Made by a program: the position numbers and the translations under genes
Notes under the pieces: generated by a model
What the model saw: only the letters and a program-made list of their open reading frames with translations
Databases searched by the model: none
Told to the model about the DNA's origin: nothing
Origin: Casp-actino8 sp046091365
GTDB taxonomy: Bacteria; Actinomycetota; Acidimicrobiia; Acidimicrobiales; Ilumatobacteraceae
Direction: 5' to 3'
Assembly (NCBI GenBank): GCA_046091365.1
Contig: JBJTBM010000142.1
Coordinates: 1-9,955 of the forward strand
DNA length: 9,955 nt
Part shown: positions 1-6,921 of the stretch, in pieces
Layout: each line of letters begins with the position of its first letter
How positions within the stretch are numbered: the stretch's first letter is position 1

Positions 1-779
1 GTGGCGTAACACGTCGCGAGAATGCCCCGGTTCATGGGCGCCAGATGCGGCGTGAACAACAACTGCGCGCCGATCTGGTCCTGCATCTCGGGAGTGTGGC
101 GATGATCGAGCAGTCCGTAGGCGTTCATGTCCTCGTTGACCGAACCGAACAGACTGCCGTGCTTCAACGCTCGACCGGCCCCGGAAACGCCGCTGGCCGC
201 GTCGACGATGATGCCCGAACTCTCCACCAGTCCACGCCGAACCAACGGCGCCAGACACAACGTGGCCGCGGTGACGTAACAACCCGGTGTGGCGACCAAG
301 CGCGCACCCTTCAGCGCATCGCGATGCAACTCGGGGAGTCCGTACACGGCTTCGGCCAACAACTCGGGCTGATCGTGCTCGAACCCGTACCACGTGGGGT
401 ACACCGAGGCGTCCTTCATCCGGAACGCCGCCGACAGATCGACCACGCATCCGACCTTTCCCACGAGCGCCGGAGCAAGGGCCATGCTCGCCTCGTGCGG
501 CAATCCGAGGAACACCACGTCGAGGCCGGTGGCGGCGGCCACCACGGTGTCGACGTCGGACGGACCGAAGACCAGATCCGAAAACCGGGCCGCCACGCTT
601 GGGTACAGATCGGCCACCCGGGTTCCGGCCTGGGTGTCGCCGGTGGCCATGACCAGCTCGAGTCCGGGGTGGCCGGCGATGAGACGCATGAGTTCGACCC
701 CGGTGTACCCGGAGGCGCCGATGATGCCGGCCCGCCGGGGGGCGGTCACGGGCGGGACTGACGGGTTGGTCGAGGCCAT
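1..779 (-). CDS. argC: N-acetyl-gamma-glutamyl-phosphate reductase, partial (C-terminus outside window)
   Basis: Catalyses NADPH-dependent reduction of N-acetylglutamyl phosphate to N-acetylglutamate semialdehyde, third step of arginine synthesis in the cytoplasm. The 259 visible residues begin with a short proline-rich lead, then the nucleotide-binding motif GIIGASGYTG (residues 18-27), FLGLPHEAS (90-98), the catalytic cysteine in ATPGCYVTAATL (Cys167) and the active-site motif HRHTPEM (226-232). Family members are about 340-350 residues, so roughly 85 are missing beyond base 1. I chose the ATG at 779 because a good -10 hexamer lies 7 nt upstream, which would give a leaderless mRNA; an in-frame ATG at 791 is possible but lies inside that hexamer. 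No Shine-Dalgarno sequence is visible. The other arginine genes would be expected downstream, outside the window. Identity is secure; the start is less so. Confidence 0.96.
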   Translation of the reverse strand, partial: MASTNPSVPPVTAPRRAGIIGASGYTGVELMRLIAGHPGLELVMATGDTQAGTRVADLYPSVAARFSDLVFGPSDVDTVVAAATGLDVVFLGLPHEASMALAPALVGKVGCVVDLSAAFRMKDASVYPTWYGFEHDQPELLAEAVYGLPELHRDALKGARLVATPGCYVTAATLCLAPLVRRGLVESSGIIVDAASGVSGAGRALKHGSLFGSVNEDMNAYGLLDHRHTPEMQDQIGAQLLFTPHLAPMNRGILATCYA

Positions 780-780
780 G

Positions 781-814
781 CGTATGATCATACGGAACCA
801 TGTATGGGAATACA
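781..814. promoter_or_regulatory. Tandem ARG-box-like palindromes (candidate ArgR operator)
   Basis: Two 14-bp palindromes with 5-4-5 geometry lie just upstream of argC: CGTATGATCATACG (781-794, a perfect palindrome) and TGTATGGGAATACA (801-814, perfect arms around 4 bp). The E. coli ARG box core is TGAAT-N4-ATTCA, and boxes occur in pairs with a pitch of 20-21 bp; the pitch here is exactly 20 bp. One box covers the presumed argC -10 and the other the -35, as expected for a repressor. The half-sites differ from the E. coli consensus, and argR is not in the window, so the regulator is inferred. Confidence 0.6.
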
Positions 815-815
815 A
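787..815 (-). promoter_or_regulatory. Putative argC promoter, leaderless type
   Basis: Read on the minus strand, TTGTAT (815-810) is followed after 17 nt by TATGAT (792-787), a 5 of 6 match to the -10 consensus. The argC ATG starts 7 nt after the -10, so the expected transcription start falls on or beside the start codon, as in leaderless actinobacterial genes. The -35 is a weak match, which is normal in this phylum. Inferred from sequence only. Confidence 0.55.
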
Positions 816-849
816 CAATGCTTCGGCATCGTCGTGGAAACATGATCCG

Positions 850-1413
850 GTGAGTCCGGGGTACTCGTTGCCGTCCACCCGTGGTCGACTTTTGGTGGCC
901 GCTCCCCCACTCGGCGACCCCAACTTCGACCGCACCGTGGTATTTGTGCTCGACCACGACGACCGCGGCGCCCTCGGACTGGTGCTCAATCGTCCCGGTG
1001 ATCCCTTGGAGGTCGAGATCGACGCCTGGATGCACCTCATCCAACCCCGTCTCCTCTACCGCGGCGGCCCAGTCGACCCCCAGGCCTTGATCGGCCTCGG
1101 CCTGGTGCCTTCGGTGACCCCTGACGGTCAAGTCGTCGAGTCGGTCGACTGCATCGAGCCCGTCGACCTGGACGAGGACCCCTCCCTGATGACCACGGCG
1201 CCGACCAAGGTGCGGGTGTTCAACGGCTATGCCGGCTGGGGACCCCAACAACTCGACGGCGAACTGGAGATGGGCGTCTGGGTGGTGTTACCCGCCCTGG
1301 CCGACGATGTGTTCACCGACGAACCCGACGGACTGTGGCGCGCGGTGTTGGCCCGACAGCGCGGCGAGGTGGCGTGGTTGGCCGACTGTCCTGCCGATGC
1401 CTCGCTCAACTGA
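850..1413 (+). CDS. YqgE/AlgH family protein (DUF179)
   Basis: A 187-residue protein of the YqgE/AlgH family, whose molecular function is not settled; AlgH was originally linked to alginate control in Pseudomonas. Family hallmarks visible are RGRLLVAAPPLGDPNFDRTV near the N-terminus, a VVFVLDHDDRGALGLVLNRP segment, YRGGPVDPQALIGLG in the middle, VRVFNGYAGWGPQQLDGEL and a final W-rich region. The length is typical of the family. The GTG at 850 is preferred because it gives the usual short lead before the conserved RGRLLVA motif and has GGA about 11 nt upstream; ATG codons at 778 and 784 are in frame but would add an unrelated N-terminus running back into argC. It diverges from argC, sharing a 70-bp region, and converges on pheT with 6 bp between the stops. 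Confidence 0.93.
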   Translation: MSPGYSLPSTRGRLLVAAPPLGDPNFDRTVVFVLDHDDRGALGLVLNRPGDPLEVEIDAWMHLIQPRLLYRGGPVDPQALIGLGLVPSVTPDGQVVESVDCIEPVDLDEDPSLMTTAPTKVRVFNGYAGWGPQQLDGELEMGVWVVLPALADDVFTDEPDGLWRAVLARQRGEVAWLADCPADASLN

Positions 1414-1419
1414 GGCGGG

Positions 1420-3765
1420 TCAACGCAACTTCGCGCCCAGTTTCTCCGCCCCCGCGATGCACTTGTCCCGCACCGCCGCCACGTCGGCGTCGGTGAGCGT
1501 GCGGTCGTTGGCCTGCAGACGCAGACGGAAAGCCAGGCTGCGCGACTCGGCGGCGACATCGGCTCGGTACACGTCGAACAGCGCGAGATCCACCAGCAAC
1601 GCTCCGGCGTTCTGCCGCAATATCTTCTCCAATTTCTCCGCGGTCACCGACGACGGAACGTTGAAGGCCAGATCGATGTCGCTGGAGGGAAAGCGACTCG
1701 TGGGTTTCCATTGCGGCACCTTGGGCTCGGTGGCGAGCAGGACCGAGAGGTTCAACTCGAGAACCGCGACCCGTTGCGAGATTCCGTAGGGGTCGAGAAC
1801 GTCGGGATGCACCTCGCCCACGAGGCCGACCGTGTCACGACCGACCGACAACGTCGCCGAGCGCGTGGGGTGCAGGCCCGCCGACACGACCGATTGATCG
1901 AGGCGCGCTCCCCATCCCATGGCGGTCGCCAGTTCGCGCCACACCGCCACTGCCGCCGGCGCCTCACGACCCGCCAACACGATGGCCAGCACCTCGTACT
2001 CGGCCGGAAGCACATCATCGCTGGGCGGGTACACGTGGCCCACCTCGAACAGTGAAACCCCCGCACGACGATGGTTCTCGTTGAACGCGATGGCCTTCAA
2101 CAGCCCGGGTCGCAACGAGGTGCGCAACACGTCGTCGCCCACCGCCAACGGATTCAGCAGGCGCACGGCTTCGTTCGAGAGTCCGGCACGGTCGAGATCA
2201 CCGTCGGTGAGGAACGGGTGGGGCATCGCTTCGCTCACCCCCAGACCGAGAACGACGTCGCGCACCCGGCGACGACGTTGCTGAACCGGCGACAGGCCGC
2301 CCGGTTGGGTCGATTTGGGGACCGTGGTGCCGAGTCGCGAGTAGCCGTAGTGCCGGGCCACCTCCTCGATGATGTCGACCTCGAGGGTGCAGTCGGGTCG
2401 CCAGGTGGGAACGGTCACCGAGACGGTGTCGCCGTGCAGCGCACCGACGAAACCCAACGGGGCGATGAGCGAGACGATTTCCTGGGCACTGAACTGGGCG
2501 CCCAACAGGGCCCCCACGCGCGAAGGTCGCACATCGATCACCACCGGCTTGGGCAGGTGTTCGGTGCGGGCGTCGACCGCTCCCTCGTGCACCACCAGAT
2601 CGGGACACGTGAGTCGGAGCAGCTCGATGAACCGTGAGACGGAAGCATCGATGCCGTATGGATCCATGCCGCGTTCGAAACGGGCCGAGGCCTCGCTACG
2701 CAAACCGTTGCGCTGGACGCTCTTCATGATGCCGAGCGGCTCGAACCACGCGGTCTCGAGGGCGATGACGGTGGTGTCGTCGGAGATCTCGGTGTTCTGT
2801 CCACCCATGATGCCGGCCAGACCGATGGGACGATCATCGAGGTCGCAGATGAGCAGATCGTCGGCGGTGAGTGTTCGCTCCACGTCGTCGAGGGTGATCA
2901 TGGTTTCGCCCTCGCGCGCCAGACGGATGCGGAAGCCTCCACCGCCCAGTCGTTCGAAGTCGTAGGCGTGATTGGGTTGGTTCGTCTCGAGCATCACGTA
3001 GTTGGACACGTCAACGACGTTGTTGATGGAGCGCATCCCTGCCGCCGCGAGTCGACTGGCCATCCAGTCGGGTGACGTGGTGACGCGCACGCCGCTGAGC
3101 ACGATGGTCGTGAAACGCGGACAACGATCGCCGGCCACGATCTCGACCGGCGCCGACTTCAACGCCCCCGTGGCCTTGATGGATCCGTCGGAAGCGGAGA
3201 ACGGCACCCCGAACCGCGCAGCCAGGTCACGGGCCACGCCGACGTGTCCGTAGGCGTCGGGGCGATTGCGCAACACGTCGAGGTCGTAGACCACCTCCTC
3301 GGCCAGGCCGAGGGCCTTGCCGTAGGGAACTCCGACCGGAGTGTTCGGATCGAGAATGAGGATGCCACCGTGATCGTCACCGAGGCCCAACTCGCGCGCC
3401 GAACAACACATGCCCTCGCTGGGAATACCCACGATGGGCTTGGTTTCGATGGCCCGACCATCGGGCATGGTGGTGCCGGGGGTGGCCCACGGGATGACGT
3501 CACCGGGCTGCATGTTGAACGCGCCGCACCACACATGATGCTCGGTGCCGTCACCGCAGTCGAGAAAGACGCGGTGCACCTTGGCCGCGTCGGGGTGACG
3601 CTCGGTCCTGATGACCCTCGCGGTGACGACCCCGGTCACGGTAGCACCGACGCGGTTGACGCTTTCGCACGCCAGACCGATGTCGCTGAGGGTCTCAGCA
3701 ATGGCGTCGACGTCGTCGGGAAGCGACTTGGCGAGGTCGAGGAGCCAGGAGTGGACGATCTTCAT
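1420..3765 (-). CDS. pheT: Phenylalanine--tRNA ligase beta subunit
   Basis: Beta subunit of the cytoplasmic alpha2-beta2 phenylalanyl-tRNA synthetase; it carries tRNA binding and the editing site for mischarged Tyr-tRNA(Phe). At 781 residues it is of normal bacterial length. Domains in order: N-terminal segment MKIVHSWLLDL; EMAP-II-like tRNA-binding domain about 42-150 (VVTARV, HPDA, CGAFNM, GIPSEGMCCSARELGLG); B3/B4 editing domain about 215-385 (NYVMLETNQPNHAYDF, GIMGG); B5 domain about 405-475 ending PTWRPDCTLEVDIIEEVAR; catalytic-like core about 480-685; and a ferredoxin-fold anticodon-binding domain about 688-781 starting at RFPSSDIDLAF. It starts 9 bp after the pheS stop, so the two subunits are surely cotranscribed and probably translationally coupled. 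Confidence 0.98.
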   Translation of the reverse strand: MKIVHSWLLDLAKSLPDDVDAIAETLSDIGLACESVNRVGATVTGVVTARVIRTERHPDAAKVHRVFLDCGDGTEHHVWCGAFNMQPGDVIPWATPGTTMPDGRAIETKPIVGIPSEGMCCSARELGLGDDHGGILILDPNTPVGVPYGKALGLAEEVVYDLDVLRNRPDAYGHVGVARDLAARFGVPFSASDGSIKATGALKSAPVEIVAGDRCPRFTTIVLSGVRVTTSPDWMASRLAAAGMRSINNVVDVSNYVMLETNQPNHAYDFERLGGGGFRIRLAREGETMITLDDVERTLTADDLLICDLDDRPIGLAGIMGGQNTEISDDTTVIALETAWFEPLGIMKSVQRNGLRSEASARFERGMDPYGIDASVSRFIELLRLTCPDLVVHEGAVDARTEHLPKPVVIDVRPSRVGALLGAQFSAQEIVSLIAPLGFVGALHGDTVSVTVPTWRPDCTLEVDIIEEVARHYGYSRLGTTVPKSTQPGGLSPVQQRRRRVRDVVLGLGVSEAMPHPFLTDGDLDRAGLSNEAVRLLNPLAVGDDVLRTSLRPGLLKAIAFNENHRRAGVSLFEVGHVYPPSDDVLPAEYEVLAIVLAGREAPAAVAVWRELATAMGWGARLDQSVVSAGLHPTRSATLSVGRDTVGLVGEVHPDVLDPYGISQRVAVLELNLSVLLATEPKVPQWKPTSRFPSSDIDLAFNVPSSVTAEKLEKILRQNAGALLVDLALFDVYRADVAAESRSLAFRLRLQANDRTLTDADVAAVRDKCIAGAEKLGAKLR

Positions 3766-3774
3766 GGTCGGCTC

Positions 3775-4776
3775 TCAGAACTGCTCGATGAATCGAATGT
3801 CGTTGGTGTACATCTCGCGCACGTCACCCACGCCGTGACGCTCCTTGGCCATGCGGTCGATGCCGAAGCCGAAAGCGAACCCGCTCCATTCCTCGGGGTC
3901 GAGGCCGCCCGCCCGCAACACGTTGGGGTGGACCATGCCGCAGCCTCCCAGCTCCAGCCACGATCCGTCGGGAGTGCGGATGTCGAACTCGGCGCTGGGC
4001 TCGGTGAACGGGAAGTAACTGGGACGCAGACGACTTCCGAAGCCCTCCCCGAAGAACAACTTGGTGAACGCATCGATCGTGCCGGCCAGATCGGCCAAGG
4101 TGATGCCCTTGTCGATGACCAGACCCTCGATCTGGTGGAAGACCGCGAGGTGGGTGGCGTCGGTGGTCTCGTTACGGAAGACCCGACCGGGCATGATCAT
4201 GTAGATCGGTGGCTTCACCGTTTGCATGACGCGGATCTGGACCGGTGACGTGTGCGTGCGCAACACCGTGCTTCCCGGAGCGCCGTGGTCGACGTAGAAG
4301 GTGTCGTGCATGCTGCGCGCGGGGTGCGACGGAGGCATGTTGAGCGCCTCGAAGTTGTACCAATCCGTTTCGACCTCGGGGCCTTCGGCGACCTGGAAAC
4401 CCATGCCGACGAAGACGTCCTCGAGGCGCTGCCAGGCCTGGGTGACGATGTGGGGACGTCCACGACCGGGGGCGACGAAGTGTTCGGTCAGGTCGAGAGC
4501 CTCGGCCGCTAATTGGATCTCGCGTTCGGCGCGGGCGATCACCGCCATACGGGCATCGAGCGCGGACCGGACCGAGTTCATGGCCTCGTTCACCGCTAGT
4601 CCGGCCGTCTTCTTCTCCTCGACGGTGGCCAACTTGCCCAAACCCGCCTTCAGATCGGCCAACGCGCCACGCTTGCCCAACAACTCGGAGTCGAGAGATC
4701 TCAACTCGTCGACCGTGGATGCCGCGGCGATGCGCGCCTCGGCGGCGGAGCGAGCGGCTGCGATGGCGTCGTTCAT
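3775..4776 (-). CDS. pheS: Phenylalanine--tRNA ligase alpha subunit
   Basis: Catalytic alpha subunit, a class II aminoacyl-tRNA synthetase that charges tRNA(Phe). The 333-residue product has an N-terminal coiled-coil region (about 1-90, with ELLGKRGALADLKAGLG) and the catalytic domain from about 105. Visible family signatures are GFQVAEGPEVETDWYNFEAL (126-145), THTSPVQIR motif region (174-182), GRVFRNETTDATH with the motif 2 arginine (197-209), FHQIEGLVID (213-222), YFPFTEPSAEFDIR (254-267), and motif 3 GFAFGFGIDRMA (299-310). I place the start at the ATG at 4776, behind GGTGGG; an upstream in-frame start at 4800 would add eight residues (LRYGWWV after the initiator) that do not resemble the family. 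Second-to-last gene of the infC-to-pheT run; 67 bp separate it from the methyltransferase gene upstream. Confidence 0.98.
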   Translation of the reverse strand: MNDAIAAARSAAEARIAAASTVDELRSLDSELLGKRGALADLKAGLGKLATVEEKKTAGLAVNEAMNSVRSALDARMAVIARAEREIQLAAEALDLTEHFVAPGRGRPHIVTQAWQRLEDVFVGMGFQVAEGPEVETDWYNFEALNMPPSHPARSMHDTFYVDHGAPGSTVLRTHTSPVQIRVMQTVKPPIYMIMPGRVFRNETTDATHLAVFHQIEGLVIDKGITLADLAGTIDAFTKLFFGEGFGSRLRPSYFPFTEPSAEFDIRTPDGSWLELGGCGMVHPNVLRAGGLDPEEWSGFAFGFGIDRMAKERHGVGDVREMYTNDIRFIEQF

Positions 4777-4843
4777 GACCCACCAACCGTACCGCAGCAC
4801 GACTGGTCGACGACGGAGGGATTCGGCGGTGGAACCCCCGGAG

Positions 4844-5635
4844 TCACGACTCCAACCCCCTTTGGCGCGCCACTTCGAAGCACAGCACCGTGCAGGCCAT
4901 GGCCACGTTCAGGCTCTCGGAGCGTCCGGCGTGCGCGATCTTGATCCATTCGTCGACGTGGGCGTCGTCGGACAATCCACGTGCCTCGTTACCGAGCACG
5001 ATGGCGACCCGACGCCGAAGGTCGGTGTCCGTGTGCGCCGTTCCACGATGCGACGACGTCCCCAACCGTACGAGGCCCACGGAACGCACATCGTCGAGGT
5101 TCGTCTCCTCGACCACCGGCACGCGGAACACCGCGCCCGCCGACCCGCGCACCACTTTGGGATTCGAGGGATCGACGGTGCCCGGGGTGAGTACCACGCA
5201 GTCGGCCCCGGCGGCTTCGGCTGAACGCATCATGGTGCCGAGGTTCCCCGGATCGGAAACACCGTCGGCCACCACCACGAATCCGGCGCGATCGAGGACC
5301 GAACGATCGGCGAACGAACGCTCGACGACGGCCAACACGGGTTGCGGTGCCTCGGTGCTGGCGATCCTCTCCATGACCCCGGGCGCCAGGTGTCGGACCG
5401 CGCCCGCGCCGACGATGGGATCCGCGCCGGGGGCCACGAATTGTTCGATCACGTGCCAACCGGCGTCGAGGGCTTCGGTCACCAGCACCGCGCCTTCCAC
5501 GATGAAGGCACTCTCCTCGAAACGCGAAGTGCGGCGCCCCGCGAGGCGCCGCACGCGTTGAACCGCTGGATTGCTGAGAACCAGTTCGTGGTTCAGATGT
5601 ACTCGCTCAGGCGAGCGCCGCCTTGGCCGCCTCAC
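4844..5635 (-). CDS. TrmH/SpoU family RNA 2'-O-methyltransferase (TsnR-like)
   Basis: SPOUT-class enzyme that transfers a methyl group from S-adenosylmethionine to a ribose 2'-OH of rRNA or tRNA; the exact target cannot be read from sequence. The N-terminal substrate-binding domain (about 20-105) includes NPAVQRVRRLAGRR and the FIVEG motif. The trefoil-knot methyltransferase domain (about 115-258) shows motif 1 DPGNLGTMMRSAEAAGAD with the conserved Asn and Arg, motif 2 VLGNEARGLS, and motif 3 ESLNVAMACTVLCFE. The gene sits directly after rplT, where M. tuberculosis has tsnR, which suggests an rRNA target. The start is uncertain: the ATG at 5635 overlaps the end of rplT by 29 nt, and no later ATG, GTG or TTG keeps the conserved NPAVQ segment; CTG codons at 5596 and 5584 are alternatives. 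Confidence 0.93.
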   Translation of the reverse strand: MRRPRRRSPERVHLNHELVLSNPAVQRVRRLAGRRTSRFEESAFIVEGAVLVTEALDAGWHVIEQFVAPGADPIVGAGAVRHLAPGVMERIASTEAPQPVLAVVERSFADRSVLDRAGFVVVADGVSDPGNLGTMMRSAEAAGADCVVLTPGTVDPSNPKVVRGSAGAVFRVPVVEETNLDDVRSVGLVRLGTSSHRGTAHTDTDLRRRVAIVLGNEARGLSDDAHVDEWIKIAHAGRSESLNVAMACTVLCFEVARQRGLES

Positions 5636-5963
5636 AGAGACGACCGAACGCGGCGAGGTCGGTGACGGCCAGATCCGCGAGGATCTTGCGGTCCACTTCG
5701 ATGCCGGCGGCGTTGAGGCCGGCGATGAAGCGGCTGTAGCTGATGTCGTTCAGACGGCACGCCGCGTTGATGCGCTGGATCCAGAGACGACGGAACTCGC
5801 CCTTCTTGGCCCGACGGTCGCGGAACGCGTACTGACCGGACTTCATCACCTGCTCGTTGGCGGCGCGGACCGAACGGCTCTTGTTGCCGTAGTAACCCTT
5901 GGCGCGCTCGAGAACCTGACGTCGGCTCTTCTTGGCATTCACTGCACGCTTCACTCTTGCCAT
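5607..5963 (-). CDS. rplT: 50S ribosomal protein L20
   Basis: Primary 23S rRNA-binding protein needed early in large-subunit assembly. The 118-residue product is of typical length and matches L20 throughout: MARVKRAVNAKKSRRQVLE at the N-terminal rRNA-penetrating extension, AKGYYGNKSRS, FRDRRAKKGEFRRLWIQRIN, and the globular C-terminal part with LNDISYSRFIAGL and KILADLAV. The ATG at 5963 follows an A/G-rich stretch (GAGAAGAG) that can serve as ribosome binding site. It lies 45 bp after rpmI and its last 29 nt overlap the assigned start of the methyltransferase gene. L20 often represses its own operon by binding a leader; no L20-specific site could be identified by eye. Confidence 0.98.
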   Translation of the reverse strand: MARVKRAVNAKKSRRQVLERAKGYYGNKSRSVRAANEQVMKSGQYAFRDRRAKKGEFRRLWIQRINAACRLNDISYSRFIAGLNAAGIEVDRKILADLAVTDLAAFGRLCEAAKAALA

Positions 5964-6008
5964 GACTCTTCTCTTTCTTTCCTTGATCCTGTGTGGGTAA
6001 CCGGTCGA

Positions 6009-6206
6009 TCAGCGCTCGGCGAGCAGGCGCTTGATCTTCTTCTCGTCGCCGGAGTGGACGTCGACCATGCCGTCGAGACGACGGGTGCGGGTGGACGGCT
6101 TCTTCTCGAAGAGGTGCTGACGGTTCTGCTGCAGGCGGCGCAGCTTGCCGGTGCCGGTCTTGCGGAAACGCTTGGCGGCGGTTTTGCTGGTCTTCATCTT
6201 GGGCAT
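6009..6206 (-). CDS. rpmI: 50S ribosomal protein L35
   Basis: Small basic large-subunit protein of 65 residues, normal for L35. Recognised by MPKMKTSKTAAKRFRKTGTG at the N-terminus, followed by KLRRLQQNRQHLFEKKPSTRTRRL and the C-terminal KKIKRLLAER. The start follows AAAGGA with about 9 nt spacing. It sits between infC (46 bp upstream) and rplT (45 bp downstream), the universal bacterial infC-rpmI-rplT order, so it is cotranscribed with them. A 5-bp hairpin (6227-6239) lies in the gap after infC but has no T-run, so it does not look like a terminator. Confidence 0.98.
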   Translation of the reverse strand: MPKMKTSKTAAKRFRKTGTGKLRRLQQNRQHLFEKKPSTRTRRLDGMVDVHSGDEKKIKRLLAER

Positions 6207-6252
6207 TGCTCTGATCCTTTTCTTTCGACGCGTGGCGTCCGGATGTTGTGAA

Positions 6253-6834
6253 TCACTCGGGAGCCACGGGTTCGGCCGCGGCGACCTCTCCGGACTCTTC
6301 TTTCTTCTTGGCGGGCTTCTTGTCGGGAACGAGCACCATCGTCATGCTGCGACCCTCGAGTCGGGCTTGTGTCTCCACTTTGCCGACCGCGATGATCGCC
6401 TCGATGACCTCGTCCAGAATCTTGCTTCCGAGCTCGGGGTGAGCCATCTCGCGTCCGCGGAACTGGAGCGTCACCTTGACCTTGTGACCCTCGGCGAGGA
6501 ACTCCTGGACATGACGCACCTTGGTGTCGAAGTCGCCCTTGCCGATCTTGGGACGGAACTTGACCTCCTTGACCGTGATGTGTGCGGTCTTCTTGCGGGC
6601 CTCGCGGGCTCGCTGCGACTCCTCATAACGGAACTTGCCGTAGTCCATGATGCGGCACACCGGTGGCGTGGCCATGGGGGCCACTTCGACCAAGTCGAGG
6701 TCGAGTTCCCGGGCCAGGGCCAAGGCGTCAGGGACAGCCTTGATCCCCAACTGGGATCCATCGGGACCGATCACCCTCACTTCCTTGGCGCGGATGCGCT
6801 CGTTGTAGCGAGGTTCGTTCGTCGGCGGTGCTAT
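6253..6834 (-). CDS. infC: Translation initiation factor IF-3, ATA start codon
   Basis: IF-3 binds the 30S subunit, prevents premature 50S joining and checks the initiator tRNA and start codon. The 193-residue product shows the N-terminal domain with NERIRAKEVRVIGPDGSQLG (about 11-30), LVEVAPMATPPVCRIMDYGK, the linker and the C-terminal domain with KEVKFRPKIGKGDFDTK, FLAEGHKVKVTLQFRGREM and MTMVLVPDKK, then a Lys/Glu-rich tail. No ATG, GTG or TTG can start it with the conserved NERIRA segment intact: the frame meets TGA at 6843-6841, and the first canonical start, GTG at 6780, falls after that segment. ATA at 6834 lies 9 nt after AGGAG (6848-6844). Rare AUU-type starts are known for infC in E. 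coli, where IF-3 represses its own synthesis by rejecting them, so the same autoregulation is inferred here. Confidence 0.96.
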   Translation of the reverse strand: MAPPTNEPRYNERIRAKEVRVIGPDGSQLGIKAVPDALALARELDLDLVEVAPMATPPVCRIMDYGKFRYEESQRAREARKKTAHITVKEVKFRPKIGKGDFDTKVRHVQEFLAEGHKVKVTLQFRGREMAHPELGSKILDEVIEAIIAVGKVETQARLEGRSMTMVLVPDKKPAKKKEESGEVAAAEPVAPE

Positions 6835-6840
6835 GGCTGT

Positions 6841-6885
6841 TCACTCCTGTGCAATGGGCTGACCTCCCATGGTGTCTGGATACAT
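6841..6885 (-). other. Short upstream ORF in the infC frame (14 codons)
   Basis: On the minus strand an ATG at 6885 opens the reading MYPDTMGGQPIAQE and stops at TGA (6843-6841), two codons before the infC ATA and in the same frame. Its last codons contain the infC Shine-Dalgarno sequence. It has no convincing ribosome binding site of its own, so it may never be translated; if it is, ribosomes would end next to the infC start and could affect its use. Confidence 0.25.
6844..6848 (-). promoter_or_regulatory. infC Shine-Dalgarno sequence that decides the ATA start
   Basis: AGGAG on the minus strand, 9 nt before the ATA codon at 6834. It is among the clearest ribosome binding sites in the window. 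By contrast the first canonical start, GTG at 6780, has AAGGA only 1 nt before it, too close to work well. The site overlaps the end and stop codon region of a short upstream ORF in the infC frame. Confidence 0.75.
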
Positions 6886-6900
6886 GACGACGCGATGTCA

Positions 6901-6921
6901 TCACGGGTCAGCACCGCACAT
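6901..6921 (-). other. Candidate leader peptide ORF (6 codons) in the infC leader
   Basis: On the minus strand GAGAAGG (6936-6930) is followed after 8 nt by an ATG at 6921, which reads MCGADP and stops at TGA (6903-6901). The ORF covers the 3' halves of two possible leader helices, so a ribosome on it would open them. The pieces are short and could arise by chance. Confidence 0.25.

Noticed and set aside
394..849. Extension of the yqgE frame upstream through the argC region
   Set aside because: It runs antisense to the conserved argC N-terminus and adds nothing that resembles the YqgE/AlgH family; the GTG at 850 gives the expected length.
3244..4248. A 334-codon open frame on the plus strand across the pheT/pheS junction
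   Set aside because: It lies entirely antisense to two unmistakable synthetase genes, has no recognisable domain, and long antisense frames are expected in GC-rich coding DNA.
4840..4853. Inverted repeat GGAGTC-AC-GACTCC at the methyltransferase gene's stop codon, considered as a terminator
   Set aside because: The loop is only 2 nt and no T-run follows on either strand, so an intrinsic terminator is not supported.
6227..6239. Hairpin GACGC-GTG-GCGTC between infC and rpmI, considered as an attenuator
   Set aside because: A 5-bp stem without a T-run, inside a universally cotranscribed gene set; too weak to annotate.
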